NCBI GenBank assembly: GCA_030704615.1
Contig: CM060731.1
Span: forward strand, 6,944,001 to 7,008,000
Reading direction: 5' to 3'
Length of the DNA stretch: 64,000 bases
DNA from: Takakia lepidozioides
Taxonomy: Eukaryota > Streptophyta > Takakiopsida > Takakiales > Takakiaceae
Under the pieces are notes generated by a model, which was not told the DNA's origin, searched no databases, and saw nothing but the letters and a program-made list of their open reading frames with translations. Below are positions 47,901 to 59,515 of the stretch, one piece after another (the stretch's first letter is position 1; each line of letters starts with the position of its first letter). The position numbers were made by a program, and so were the translations under genes.

Positions 47901-48348
47901 TACCACCCCATAGCCGTTTCCTGAACAGCCCTTCTGCGCAAGGGTGTCCCTCCCATAGCTCCAGACCTCCTGTGACGATTCCAGGAATAAACACCACTGG
48001 ATGACGAGCGCGCAGTCCCTCCTTGAACAATTTTAGCCCCGGGGGATCGGGCAGGGGTCCTGTAATTTTCTCAGTCACATACTGGGGAACGGATGGCAAT
48101 GCATTGTAAAGAACCAACAGAGCCCACCAAACCACGCAGGAGTAGCCTATGAACCAGCAACAACTGTCAATGCACCCCCATCTAGAGTCCCTCACTTTCT
48201 TTCCACCCTTTTTCTGCTGAGGGCGCGATGACTTGGACTCAGCGGTGTCTGAATCTTTCGCTATTTCAGGGGGTGTTTTCTGCTCTGATTCGGAAGCTGC
48301 GGGTGCGGGTGCGGTCTCCCCTTGCTTGCTGCCACGCTTCCGCAACAT
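42726..48348 (-). CDS. PDAT1: Phospholipid:diacylglycerol acyltransferase
   Basis: Six exons on the minus strand, 47879-48348, 46845-47067, 46065-46348, 45226-45577, 44130-44392 and 42726-43212, join in frame to 2,079 bases (692 residues and a stop). The enzyme moves an acyl group from phosphatidylcholine or similar lipids to diacylglycerol, making triacylglycerol at the ER. Seen here: a charged N-terminus, one membrane segment (about residues 57-82, CCWFIGYSCVVWWALLVLY), then the lumenal lecithin:cholesterol acyltransferase-like domain. The active-site Ser is in PHSMG (about S262), with Asp in VDGDETVP (about D593) and His in GSHVDIM (about H647). ATG at 48348 is the first in frame; an upstream GTG is not needed. 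Length and sequence follow land-plant PDAT1 closely (for example EAPPPMGGGGGSDWCA). All sites are intact, so it is probably functional. Confidence 0.96.
43604..43890. repeat. Intronic segment duplicated in the next PDAT intron (copy 1)
   Basis: Matches 44643-44950 over about 290 bp: both start with GAATGTACTCATAA and end with AACAGAGGTNCAGG followed by a GAAGAGGG phrase. On the minus strand both still read a related peptide (VPVPLFTNF or VPGPLFTNF ... LTKVV), so the unit may derive from a coding sequence of unknown identity. Confidence 0.7.
44643..44950. repeat. Intronic segment duplicated (copy 2)
   Basis: Second copy of the segment at 43604-43890, with the better preserved minus-strand frame (about 90 codons). 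A third fragment (GAATGTACTCATAAGACGTTGTTTGCCGTAG region) lies at about 45,130-45,157. Confidence 0.7.
44962..44997. repeat. (GA)n microsatellite in PDAT intron
   Basis: About 18 uninterrupted GA units. A second, interrupted GAGA tract is at about 45,157-45,185, near the exon 45226-45577. Confidence 0.9.
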
Positions 48349-48520
48349 CTCTCCCTCCCTAATCACTTTCCCCCTCTACTGCAAGTAGCTTTCTTTCCTG
48401 CTTTACAGCACTCCGTCCACGTTAACACAGTTGTTCTTCCTTTTTTCTTCTTCCCCCTCCTCTACTCTCTTCACTCTCTCCTCCTCCTATGGACTTATGG
48501 GTGAGTAACGTATGTTTGCA
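48349..48520 (-). promoter_or_regulatory. PDAT 5' leader / promoter-proximal region
   Basis: On the PDAT sense strand this is strongly GA-rich (GGAGGAGGAGAGAGTGAAGAG and similar), as is common in plant 5' leaders. A pyrimidine-rich complement and no upstream ATG close to the start support 48348 as the initiator. No TATA box could be placed with confidence. Confidence 0.4.
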
Positions 48521-49838
48521 ATAGAAGAATTTTGTATGAACGTCGTATTTCCACACTCATCACCTCGCTCACTGTCTGCAACTATATTCAGCTAATAACA
48601 CACACCCTGACAAGAAGCACTACTGAAACGCTGTGTGAATCTCTCTCCCACACACGAGCCCCTTTCCTTGTCCATCTCTACTCACCCCAACCCACTCGAT
48701 ATAATCGCCAACCACACCCACCAAACCACCGAAAATACCTCAAACACACTCCAACAATTTGCTCGTGGGTTCTTCTTCTAAAGACGGAATCTGTCTCGAG
48801 TCTCGACAATTTAGTCCACTCACCCACTCAGATTCACTCCATTGTCTAACACGTGCTCACTTCACTCTGTGTGGTGGTAAGCCTTCAAGCTCAAACACTG
48901 TGGATAACTCACAGGACTTATCAGGAGGAAGCGCTAGACAACTACTAGAGGTACCTTCATGAAGGTAATTTCTAAACAGGACCTTGTAAGCATTGCTGTT
49001 TTACGCAGCAGGTAACGTTCTTGCTCAAGTGCTTTCCCGGATTGGAGAATCATTACTATGACTTGGCCATTTCAAATGCAAATCCGTCTTCCTTCATAGT
49101 TGTAGCTGTAGCTTCCATACTTAGTTCCATACAGGCTCGTGGGTATAGGGAGGTCTGAGGGAGAATTATGTTCTCTTTGGTGCAATGTCCACTCTGAAGT
49201 GGCAAAGAGAACTCCCTATCAATTCAGTTCAACCCAGGTGTAGAGGTTGAGTTTTTCAAGTGTGAAAGTGATGAACGGGCTTTGCTATCTGGTTTGTGAA
49301 ACCCAAGTTGTGTTGCAACAGTGCTGCTTGCTTGATTACCGAAGGAATCAGTCCGGAATCTACAGCATGGTTCACAAATCCAATAAATGGTGAATTCTTT
49401 CGAAACATGTATGGGAAACCAAATCTATGGTGTGCTGGACATCTACAATACATTACAAAGTTGTGCACGCTCCGACTTCCTCACATACTCAGACCCTAAA
49501 CCCTAAATTAAATAAGAGATATCTTCGTTTGTATTGGAATCTGATAGTTGGGTAGTGGGTTGTCTGGTTGCAGGCCAAGAAGAAGAGAAGAGTGAGAAGC
49601 TGAAGGTAAGAAGGTACCATGCCTTGGGTATGGATACTGCCATCCGGAAGCACCACAACGAGCAGTTGAAAGCTCTCGGACGGAAATTGAGTTCATGGAC
49701 GAAACGCTGAGTACTAGACGAATAGTGGGGTGACGCAAGCCCCATGACGTTATGGTCAGGAGGTGGTTTTTCTGCCATTTTTGCCCCTCCGTTAAATGGC
49801 AGAATATTGGAGTAGGTAGCAAAATGCTCGAGTGGGTA
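48521..49838. other. PDAT upstream region, no gene seen
   Basis: Short frames only, without recognisable motifs. The part up to about 48,900 is C/A-rich (CACCCCAACCCACTCG) and may include an upstream noncoding exon of PDAT. Confidence 0.4.
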
Positions 49839-50207
49839 GGGTAGAACACCCTATGACCGTTCATCTAAAGATGGCGGAAGATCTAACGGTGAATTTTTGT
49901 CGTTTTTACCCCGGATAAATTGATAAGATGCCCCACATCTGGGGCATCCCAACACATTTGGAAGTGCATGATTTCATGAAATCCACACAAAGTTATGGGG
50001 TTTCAAAGTTGAACCAATCCGAATGCTTGTGTGAAGTTTGAGCCCTATGACCACTCATATTTCTTGGGGGTTCTATCAAACAACTGTTTGCCAAGTGGCA
50101 AAAATGAGCAGTCTTGGGCCCAGCCATGGTCGCTCATGCAGGCCTGACCCAAGCAATTATGAGGTGAACGGTCATAGGAAATATAAAGGTCATAGGGTGT
50201 TTTACCC
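49839..50207. repeat. Inverted-repeat-bounded segment (MITE candidate)
   Basis: GGGTAGAACACCCTATGACC at 49839-49858 is repeated in inverse orientation at 50188-50207 (GGTCATAGGGTGTTTTACCC) with one mismatch. The adjacent inner phrase GACCGTTCA also has an inverse copy (TGAACGGTC at 50164-50172). No clear target duplication is seen, so the element status is tentative. Confidence 0.45.
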
Positions 50208-50456
50208 AGAATGCCCCAGCAGGTCGCAGAATGCACGAGTAGTTGGGCTGTTTCGGGCAGTTTCTGTAACTGACCATAATGCCTCGCCAAAATTCAGGGC
50301 CAGGCAGCTGAGGGGGCAGAATGGCCAGGCCTGACCCTTCCATAGTATGTTTTATATATATATATATATGACCACCAGCTGGAGCTAGCGTAAATAAGAG
50401 CCTCTTCCCTTTGCAGGTACTGCCCCTTTGGTGGGTGGGGTGGGGGGGGGGGGGGT

Positions 50457-51081
50457 GGTTGTAGAACGTGAACGACGGTGAGCACAAATAGCCTGAGCAC
50501 AACCCACGGTCATTTGGTTTTTATATTTTTAAGCCACAGTCATAGGAGCTATATGTTTTCAAAACGGAATAAAATCCCAAAACCCTAATGCGAAATAAGC
50601 ACTCATAATGTATATCTACAAGCTCCAAGTTCCATATATCTATGTACAGCTTTGGTATTCTACAAAAGAATAACACGTTACATAAAAACAAAGTCACAAT
50701 AACCAACCCCCACACTGAAGAGCCCCCTCTTCAGCCTCCCCTGACTTTGAAAGATCAGATTGAAACTGGTTGTAGAACGTGAACGACGGTGAGCACAAAT
50801 AGCGTGAGCACAACCCACGGTCATGGGGTTTTTATATTTTTAAGCCGCAGTCATAGGAGCTATATGTTTTCAAAACGGAATAAAATCCCAAAACCCTAAT
50901 GCGAAATAAGCACTCATAATGTATATCTACAAGCTCCAAGTTCCATATATCTATGTACAGCTTTGGTATTCTACAAAAGAATAACACGTTACATAAAAAC
51001 AAAGTCACAATAACCAACCCCCACACTGAAGAGCCCCCCTCTTCAGCCTCCCCTGACTTTGAAAGATCAGATTGAAACTGG
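50457..51081. repeat. 311-bp tandem duplication
   Basis: The sequence starting GGTTGTAGAACGTGAACGACGG at 50457 begins again at 50768 and ends near 51,081. The copies differ by only a handful of bases (for example CCTGAGC versus CGTGAGC, one extra C near 51,035), so the event is recent. A 64-codon minus-strand frame is duplicated with it but has no known motif. Confidence 0.9.
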
Positions 51082-53799
51082 AAGCACATCAAGACGTCTA
51101 TTAAGTCCAAGCTTCATTTTCACCGGTAGATAGGTGGGCTTCTCACTGGTTTCTAGTTTGCCACTATGCCCTACACTTGTACATGGCTCCCCTAATCTAG
51201 GAGTATTCGAGGGCATCCCCCTCCATCGCTCAATACTTATCACTCCTTAATACTTGGATAGAGGAGGTCAACTGTGACTGTCTCAGGTCCATATTCTCCT
51301 TCACGACTTGTCGTGTGTTAGGCCTCATGGCAGCCCTCGGGCATGTAAAGGGTTTAATTTTTTCCCTTCAAATAATTCCAAATAAAGTTGTCAGGGCCGC
51401 TACCCTGTTCTCTAAATATATATATATATATATATATTAAAAAAACACCATCCAAAACACACAAATACCAAACAATAGTTGAATGATTTAATATAATGAG
51501 GCAAACAACGGGTTTCGTTAATGAAATAAATCAAAGTATCGAAATAATGGGTTCTGCCAGAGAAATAGTGGGTTTCTCTAACGAAAAAGTGGATTTCGTT
51601 GGTGAAATCTCCAAGTATCGCTGCATAGGTCATTATCCTATAGTTTCGTGGACGAAACAAAATGTATTGTGTTTGGTTTAACCCTTAAGTGGTATATCAA
51701 CCCATTTTGGGTCGGTCAGGTTTACTAAACTGGCCATTACTCCCTCTGGTTAAGCCTGATTAGCCCTCACAAGGGCTCATTTGAAAGATAATTTTTTTTT
51801 CCTTCAAATGGCATTGGCCAATTGGCCAATGCCTCAAAGGGTTGCCAAGTGGAGCCCACCAAGTGGGGCACACGCAGCTTTTTGGAGGGGATTTGGCCGC
51901 CCTAACCTGCCCAGGTTGCAGACATGGCAACCACGGTCAGGTTAGGGTCAATGTTGTTTTTTGACAGGTAGCCCTACCTTTTTTGTTACAGGTTAATTTT
52001 TTTTCTTACTTTCACTGTGACAGACAACTTTCAGAAAATGACTTTCACATGACAGGTTGACAAGATTTTGACCTTTCACACAACCATGTCATATGAAATA
52101 AAAAATAAAAAATGAAAAGAAGTGTGTAGTTTGAAGTGTGAACTTCTTACACATCTTTGGGGGCTCAATCACTTAGACTATGTTGCTTGCTGGACCTTGG
52201 AAGACTCCCTGGATCATGCACACTACACCTAAGAAAGCGCAAATTGCTGGGGTCCTAATTATAAGTGCCCGTCACAATGTAATGTGTCCAACAGAGCGCG
52301 GAGGGGCTTTGACAACCAGTCTTTGCATGCAGGCGAGGCTCTCAATAGCTGCATCCCCGAACTACTACGTAGGTTGTTGTGAACTTAAGGCCCAAGTGCC
52401 TGTTTCTTGAAGTAAATCTTGAGCACTAAATGACTAAAGTTGCCATTTCACAACTTGGAGTATATGAGAACCAGTGTTTTCTGCCTTGGCGAAACCTTAA
52501 AATTTTAAAATGGAATATTCTGTCATAAATTCCCAATTTTCCATGGATGAAATCGCCAAACTTCTACAACGATAAAATAACAATGGATGATCTAAATGGA
52601 TGAAAGTACATAGGAGGATGATTCTATCCAAATTTCAATGGATGAACAGAATATATAGCTATTTCTTGTAAAATTTAATAGCCACTCGTGCTATTTTTCA
52701 AATTTAAAGGAAAAAATCACCGATGAGAACGCTTCGAAGATTAAAATCATCAAAATTCAGCTAGCTAATCTTGGGATTGTATTCTTCCAATAAACAGAAA
52801 TGACGTGCTGGAGCGTACCAAAGCAGCTAGAGTCAAATACATATTGCAAAACTTAAGACCCGATCACCTGAAACGTGGGTAAGTTAGCGCTGTTAAGGTT
52901 TATGATAAAGATCTACAAACCACACAGCTCTACTCATGGGCTAATGTAGCTTTCATTGAAGGTAGAACCCAAGACCCCCTGAAGAGTAAGCCAACCTAGA
53001 GGCCTGCATGCAACACGCAACTGACAGCCCACAATTCAGGCCCTTGAGGAGGGGGAAAAATAACCCCTTTCATTTATGGGCCAGGGAGGCACAACGGACG
53101 ATAACATCCAGATAACGCCACAAACAATCCCCACAGGGAGCAGGGCAGCGGCTTTGAACCTTGAACCACCAAGGCGACGCATTGTGCACTTAACTTACCA
53201 GCCGATGTGCTTGTACATTTCCTTTGTAATTTTTACCTTTCTTTTGACAGGCAATTTTTTGTTTTTGCCTTTCTTTTGACAGGCCGTTTTTTTTTTTGCC
53301 TTTTTTTGCCTGTCAAATGCCTTGTGATAGGTGCAAAAATCAGCCTTGGTTAGGGTGAACATAGGATACCCCATGAAGCTGGGGGCGGCACATTTCCCCA
53401 AACCCCTTGAATGTTGGGCGGGGGAAATGATGGGCCTGCAGGTTGGGCATTTCCAAGCCTGCCCCGAACCTACAAAGGACGGCGATCGTAGCTCCGGCAG
53501 GGGTAAGGTACCAAGGCTGGGTTGGCGGGAGAGAACGCAAGTGCGATGGTGGCTGAGCTCACGGCTCGGAGAGTGGGGATGCCGCGGGCTGCAGCAAATT
53601 GAAGGGTGAATGGATTGCAGGGCTGTTTACGACATGATCCTGCTTTACTTCTATAGATCTTGGTGCATACTTGCAGGCTGGCATGCAAGCCGAGGGAAAT
53701 CGCGATTGAGTGAACTAAAGATACCATGGCACTTGACCAACCTACGATGTGGGGTTTGGCTTTCATTTTTGAGCGCATCTCAGGTTATTATGCATTTGA
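51082..53799. other. No gene seen
   Basis: Noncoding, with an AT dinucleotide tract at about 51,416-51,437 and T-rich phrases near 53,210-53,320 in which CTTTCTTTTGACAGGC is repeated. No supported coding feature. Confidence 0.5.
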
Positions 53800-54370
53800 G
53801 GCCCTCCTTGTGCGTTGGCAGCTATCCAGCCCTGTCAATTCTCGATTTTAGGGTGACAATTTTCTCTAACCGACCTCCTACGTTGGTTTGCATACTCGGT
53901 GGTTCTGCGATTTAGGTTTCATTTGTTTCTTGAGTGCATGATGCACTGCTATCGATGTCGGGTGCCGATTTGGGTTTACTGCTATCGATTTGGGTGGTGG
54001 GAGTTGTGCTTCAACATTGGGAGCAGCGATTTGGGTGCGATTTTGTGGTAACATGGAACCATTTCCTCTAACCGACCTCCTGCTTTGGTTTGCACACTCA
54101 TGGTGCTACGATTTAGATTTTCCTAATGTTTCTTGAGTGGTAGTGCACTGTATCGATTTGGGTGTCCATTTGTGTTTACTGCTATCGATTTGGGTGCAGG
54201 GAGTTGTGCTTCAACATTGGCTTACACGACCTGCAATTAAGGTGCGATTTTTGGGTGACATAGAGCCATTCATCTAGAACCGACCTCCTACTTCCGTTTG
54301 CACACTCATGGTGCTACGATTTAGGTTTTCCTTTGGTTTCTTTAGTGCATTGATTTGGGTGCCTAACCAG
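53800..54370. repeat. About 205-bp tandem repeat, 2.5 copies
   Basis: The phrase CTAACCGACCTCCT starts at 53866 and 54068, and a variant (AGAACCGACCTCCT) starts near 54,276. Each is followed by GGTTTGCAYACTC, GCTACGATTTAG-like and CGATTTGGGTG phrases in the same order, giving periods of 202 and about 208 bp. Confidence 0.8.
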
Positions 54371-55778
54371 CCTTCTTCTTTGACTTATGGGGTCAAAGCA
54401 TGTTCAGGTGTCTCATTTTGCTGTTACAGTAACAGATGTATGGAATCAAGGACTATGTATACTTCTTCTTTGAATCAGAAGTAGGAATATAACACCACAA
54501 GACTCTTACATATATGACAGATTCTACAGATTGCAAATTGACCAAGATTAGGCTGTCATGCAAAGTCCTTTTGCGTGATGTAACAATTCCATCAATTAAA
54601 CATAACACACTAGAGGATGTTGATAGGACTTGGAGATGTAGCCTAATTGTCATGTACATTGACTCCATCTAGGCTTTAGATGTCTGGGTACTACTTCATG
54701 ATGGACTTACAGGATCCTTGGGTGCAATGACCCTCTACTAGAAAATAATCTAACCAATTTGTTCCATGTAATGACACCTTTTGGAGCGCCAACGCAAAGA
54801 ACGCCAAATCTTTGTCAAAATGACACAATGATGTCAGAGAAAGTGGAAAGGCTCCAAGCATATAAAAGCACTATGTACTAAATTGCATTACCCGAGCCTC
54901 ACATATTCATCGTTTTTCCTGGTTGATTTATTTGAATTAAATTTGATTTAAAAATAATTATATATATATATATAATTATGACCAATGATCTTTTGCAAAT
55001 TTTATCCTTGGACGTTATAATGAATCCTTACAATTTTTTTTATGAAATCTAACATGAAGTATGGTTCCAAATCGCAAGTCCTTTTCACAGCGCTGGTACG
55101 TTACATGCACCAACCGCCATGGAAGTTGAAGTGGAGCTCCATGCAAATGAGTACACAGGTGAGAGAAACGACAGTAATGAGCCCTCCAATCTGAGTGCAT
55201 GCCAGCCTTGTCTTCTTAAGTCCATGTGAGTCGAGCAGAGTTAACATGCCGTTCGCGGCGCTCGCGGGATGACAACCACCGGTGGTTACAGGTGACATGA
55301 ATTTTAGCCTACGACTCTAGGTAATGAAGATGATGATGATTGAATGGCAACAGGCCACGTCCCAGACACACTTCATTGCAGCTCGTGAGCGTTCTTGGCG
55401 GTGACTCCACTCCTTGCTGTTGGATTCGCTCTCTTCACCATCGTCCTTCGACTTCTCCTTGCAGTCTGTCTACAGTGTGCATGCTTATCGTAGTCATAGT
55501 GTATTCAGAGTATAAAAGTCCTTATGTTAGTGTAGTCATTCTACTTCTGTAGATCCAACAAATATTTGGCCCAAGGTTCAATGTTGTGTGAGGGTTGCAA
55601 ATTAGCATTCTGCGATATCTTCACTGGAAACATCTGAAGTGGGAAAAGTACTCCAGGGTCGACTATAGCACGTAGGGGTCCTGATGGAGCGATGGGCTGA
55701 AATATGCCGCGCATATATGCGCTAAGGTTGAATGCTCGATAGTTCGATACACAGAGAGATTGCTATTGTGGCCTAGTC
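54371..55778. other. No gene seen
   Basis: Noncoding and AT-rich, with a TA tract at 54,958-54,973. No frame with recognisable motifs. Confidence 0.5.
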
Positions 55779-58068
55779 ATGACAGAGACAGTCTGCAAGT
55801 ATCTAGTGTGTGAGAGTTGCAAAAGGCGTGGTGACTGCGCCTGTTGTGAACCAACCGACTTTATGGATGTCAACGACGATATGGACGACACTGTAGGTCC
55901 TGAAATCATGGAAAAAGTCTTAGCTCCGGATTTTGATTTTTTCACCGTAGGTCTCCAGGGATACTCATTGTGGTATTTTCGTGATGTTATGAAGCTCTGC
56001 AGTGTAAGGTTGGACCCTAGAAAAGACTTTGCTGGAGATAACGACGAGTATTCAACTTACTCCGACTGTGTGAAATTGTGGGGCCCAAAAGATCGGAATG
56101 GATTCCAAGTACAAGAACAATCGCAGTACACTGTTGAGGAGGGAGGTGGATGAGCTGTATACAAGAATATACCTGCGGCCACCGTCCAGAACAATGTGTT
56201 GGGTCTCCAATTTGCCAAATGATTTGTGGCTAAGCGGAACAGTGAAGTGCTGATTGATTGGGCAAGGTTTGCAGTGGAAACTAGCAAAGATGCAAGCTGC
56301 GAAGTACAAAGATGTCACCTCTCGTGAGCCTTCCTGTCCAGGGATCATGGAAAGACAAAATGCGTTTTTGTCTGAATTAAGACGAACCAAGAAGTGGCCC
56401 GAGGTGCGGTTTGGCATGACTCGACAACCTCCACCAAAAGTTGCGGTCAACATTGTCAACCGGTCAAGTCCCATCGACCACCACTCCCGGTTCTCCACAC
56501 TACTGAACACAGAGATTGAGGACATACAAGAGTTGGTGACCATGAAAGAGAAGGAAATTGAGGCTGCAAACAAGAAGATCCGGAACTACACTGATGTACA
56601 TGATACTGAACTGGAGAAGGTGGTGTTGCGAGCTCAAATGCGGGATAGACAATCGCTGATGGAGCGTGAGAATGTTGCTTTCAACTCCAAAAAGTCGGAG
56701 CTCTATACTCGAGAATCCGCCCAGAGAGACACAGGCAAGCGGCTGGAGCAATGCCAAAGTGTTTTGCAGGAGGCGCTAAGGCCCCATGACCCTAATGCTG
56801 AAAAAATTGTGGATTTGAAGGTGCAGGCGGAGACGATTCGGAAAAGCTTGCACTCCCAAACTGAATGTGTTGCCCAACTACAAAGCGAATTGGCAGAGGC
56901 AATGGTCTTGCAGCGTTTTTACCTTAAGCATGTGCAGGAGATCGAGGGAAGTTATAAAGTGCCTCTAGTCTTCTCAATGACCAACAAAATCGAATTTCGA
57001 AGGCAACACATGTCAAGGAGGTTTGCGAGAAGGAGAAGCAATGTTTGTGTGGTACTTTCCAAGAGAACCTTTCCCTTACGCATTCATTATTTTTGCTGAT
57101 GCCCTCGAATGTTTGTGTATCCGAATTCCATTTAGGCAGTGATAGTAACGCTGGCATCATTCTTGTCGCGGAAAGTACAATTTGTTGCTCTGCCATTGGA
57201 ATTAATGTTGTATTGTGAAATGTACTTCACAAAATTTGTGTGAATGAGGTTACCCCTGCTTAGTGCAGTGTGAAAGGGGAAAGAAGTCTGTGATCCCAAA
57301 CATGATATGGAAACAAGTTTGTACCAACATTTTTGGCTCTCACTTGGAGCTCATACAGAAAACTCTGATTGTTCGTACGGTACCAATGTGTAAGCATACA
57401 GGGATTGCCTCTAATTTGTCGGGTAGATTCTCATAAAAGTATGGTCGTAGTTTTGTGTGACTCTGACTTTCATTCTCTGTCTGCACTCAAGAACTCCATC
57501 TCAAAGCAGCAACCTTTGCCATCAACTGGTGCCGACACACTTTGAAATAGAGAGCATACCCTTCAGGAAACTGAAGATATACTATACACTGCAATATGAT
57601 CATTTTTCTAGGCAATAGTGAGGTAGTGACATATGGTCTGTACACTCTTTTGTTTGTCAGCTCCTTGTATTCAGGTTGTAACAGTGGATATTTGTGTGAA
57701 TTGAGACTAAGCATTGTTGATGTGTGGCAGAGCAAATCCAGAAGATGAAGGATGGGACACATGGAAAGACCGTGCCAATGCCCATCCTTCATCCACCATG
57801 CCAGACAACGCCACAAGCCACCATTGCATTGAACGCATGTCTTGTTTGCGAAGGATGGTATCCTTACTGGGATGTGGTGGCCCTATCCTGCAGATGCACA
57901 TATTACCCCTACTGTCTTGGAATGCATCTACAGGGCTCAAACAAGTGTGCCCGTGTTTCATGTGGACAACTCCTCCATCCTGAATGGTGGAAATCGTTTG
58001 GGTATGGCCCCATGCATCCTGAAGTGAAGGCCAACCCTGCTGCTGTTCAAGTGCCTGCAGAACGATGA
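55779..58068 (+). pseudogene. Decayed gene of unknown function: coiled coil and Cys-rich C-terminus
   Basis: Coding segments on the plus strand: 55779 to about 56,085 (CESCKRRGDCACC, then DFFTVGLQGYSLWYFRDVMKLC), then in a shifted frame SKYKNNRSTLLRREVDELYTR and WVSNLPNDLW (to about 56,240). A third frame gives AKYKDVTSREPSCPGIMERQ and a long coiled coil (EIEDIQELVTMKEKEIEAAN onward, to about 57,000). A separate 3' exon at about 57,728-58,066 encodes CLVCEGWYPYWDVV...CRCTYYPYC...CARVSCGQLLHPEWW, a likely zinc-binding Cys-rich module. At least two frameshifts (near 56,085 and 56,240) break the reading. I do not recognise the family. Domain order (short Cys motif, coiled coil, Cys cluster) could suit a DNA-binding or transposon-derived protein, but that is a guess. 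Confidence 0.5.
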
Positions 58069-58849
58069 AGGTGGATGCAAATGAGGAAGGCCCGACAGGA
58101 ACTGAAAGGTATTTTCCTTCTTGTGTGTTTTAGTGCTTGCAAAGGGTTTTTCATTTATTTACCAGAATGTTGGCAATGAACTTCAGGTGTTTGCAGGGTC
58201 AGGGATGACTGAACTTCAGGTGAGATTTACATATGAGTTATGGCAAGTCATGCTGGTCCCTTTCCAGGTATGGTTAATGAACTTCAGTTGTTTCCAAGGA
58301 CAACGATGAGAGTAGTCCAGTTTTTTTCTGCCCTATGAAATATGGCAAGTCATGCTGCTCCCTTTCCATTGTCCTTCATTTCCTTTACTGTAGGGTCTTT
58401 TCCGGCTATCATGGCGTCAGTGTGGAATTCTAACTCCTTTCCAGTTCATGAACTCATTATAGATCCTCAGGTACTACAAGTCTCATTTCTTGTCATGAGT
58501 GTTGCTTAGGGTTGTTTTCCATCATGTTGTGCATTGTTTGTAGTTTCATGTTCCTTCAGGTCAAGGGATTGGGTTCATTGTATCATGGGTGTCATAGAAT
58601 TTGTCATGGTATAATATGTCATTGAATGTCATGCTTGATGTAGGGCACTCCTTTCAGGTCATAATGTCATTCCCTTCATTTCCATGATGTCATTTTCATA
58701 GATCTCATTTCCTTCATTTCATTAACATGACATGGTATTTAGGCTTCATTATAGGTCAGGATGGGCACAACCTTTGACATAGATTGGCATAACTGGAGAG
58801 TGGGCATGGTTGCAAGGAATTGAGAAATGACATAACATAATTAAACCAT
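58069..58849. other. No gene; short repeated phrases
   Basis: Contains repeated TGAACTTCAG and GGCAAGTCATGCTG...CCCTTTCCA phrases (58,177-58,375), indicating small tandem duplications, and T/C-rich sequence further right. Confidence 0.45.
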
Positions 58850-59515
58850 GTGCATTGTTATTTAATTGCAGGTGATGGATTACCAGCAAATCAAGAAGCT
58901 TCCAGCGGAGTTGCATCTGAGCTTCATATTCTGCCTCTTACCAATGTGTTGCAGGCTCAACTTACATTTGAAAAAGACACTCCATGTGGTGGGGATGATC
59001 TGATACAACCTGAGACCCAGCTGGCACATGGACCTGTTGTCACCACACAATCATCTAAAATGAGCTCATACACTGCCACAGGCTCTGATTCAGACAGCAG
59101 CCACTCAGAGCATGGACAACCAAGGTCAGGACTGAAGGCCTCACCTAAGGCAGTCCACATGCCACCTGAGCTTCATCCTCCTCCCACTAAAATCCTATCA
59201 CAGGCTCCAACACTTATCACCCTACCAGCGGCCATAGGTGCTATCAACATGGGATTGACGAACAAGGACGGGAAATCGGCTGTGGTTCCACCATTACCTG
59301 AGCAAACAGTGGTTACAGAGGGAAATCCCCCCACCTACATGGAGCTAGTAGCAGTTCAAGGGGCGAAAGATAGGCACAAGGACCACAAGCATAGGAGTGA
59401 TAGAAAAGAACACAGCCACCATCGAAAGAGGCGAAAGAGCAGTGATGAACGGACATTCCCTTCTTGGCTGGAGTCTGATCTTGAGGGTATTGCTGTCACC
59501 CCTCACAAATCCTAG
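58850..59515 (+). CDS. Unidentified 221-codon ORF with basic C-terminus
   Basis: An open frame preceded by a plausible acceptor (TTTAATTGCAG, 58,861-58,871), so the coding part may begin at GTGATGGATTACC rather than at the upstream ATG. The product is Ser/Pro/Thr-rich, then has a Lys/Arg/His-rich stretch (KDRHKDHKHRSDRKEHSHHRKRRK) near the C-terminus, suggesting nuclear localisation. It ends WLESDLEGIAVTPHKS. No family recognised. It may be the last exon of a longer gene or transposon gene. Confidence 0.4.
   Translation: MHCYLIAGDGLPANQEASSGVASELHILPLTNVLQAQLTFEKDTPCGGDDLIQPETQLAHGPVVTTQSSKMSSYTATGSDSDSSHSEHGQPRSGLKASPKAVHMPPELHPPPTKILSQAPTLITLPAAIGAINMGLTNKDGKSAVVPPLPEQTVVTEGNPPTYMELVAVQGAKDRHKDHKHRSDRKEHSHHRKRRKSSDERTFPSWLESDLEGIAVTPHKS

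Noticed and set aside
47879-48366. Upstream GTG at 48366 as PDAT start
   Set aside because: Nuclear genes start at ATG; the in-frame ATG at 48348 gives a normal PDAT N-terminus.
51677-51700. A second piggyBac-like end (TTAACCCTTAAGTGG)
   Set aside because: No inverse partner ending in AAGGGTTAA was found in the following kilobases; a single half-match is weak.
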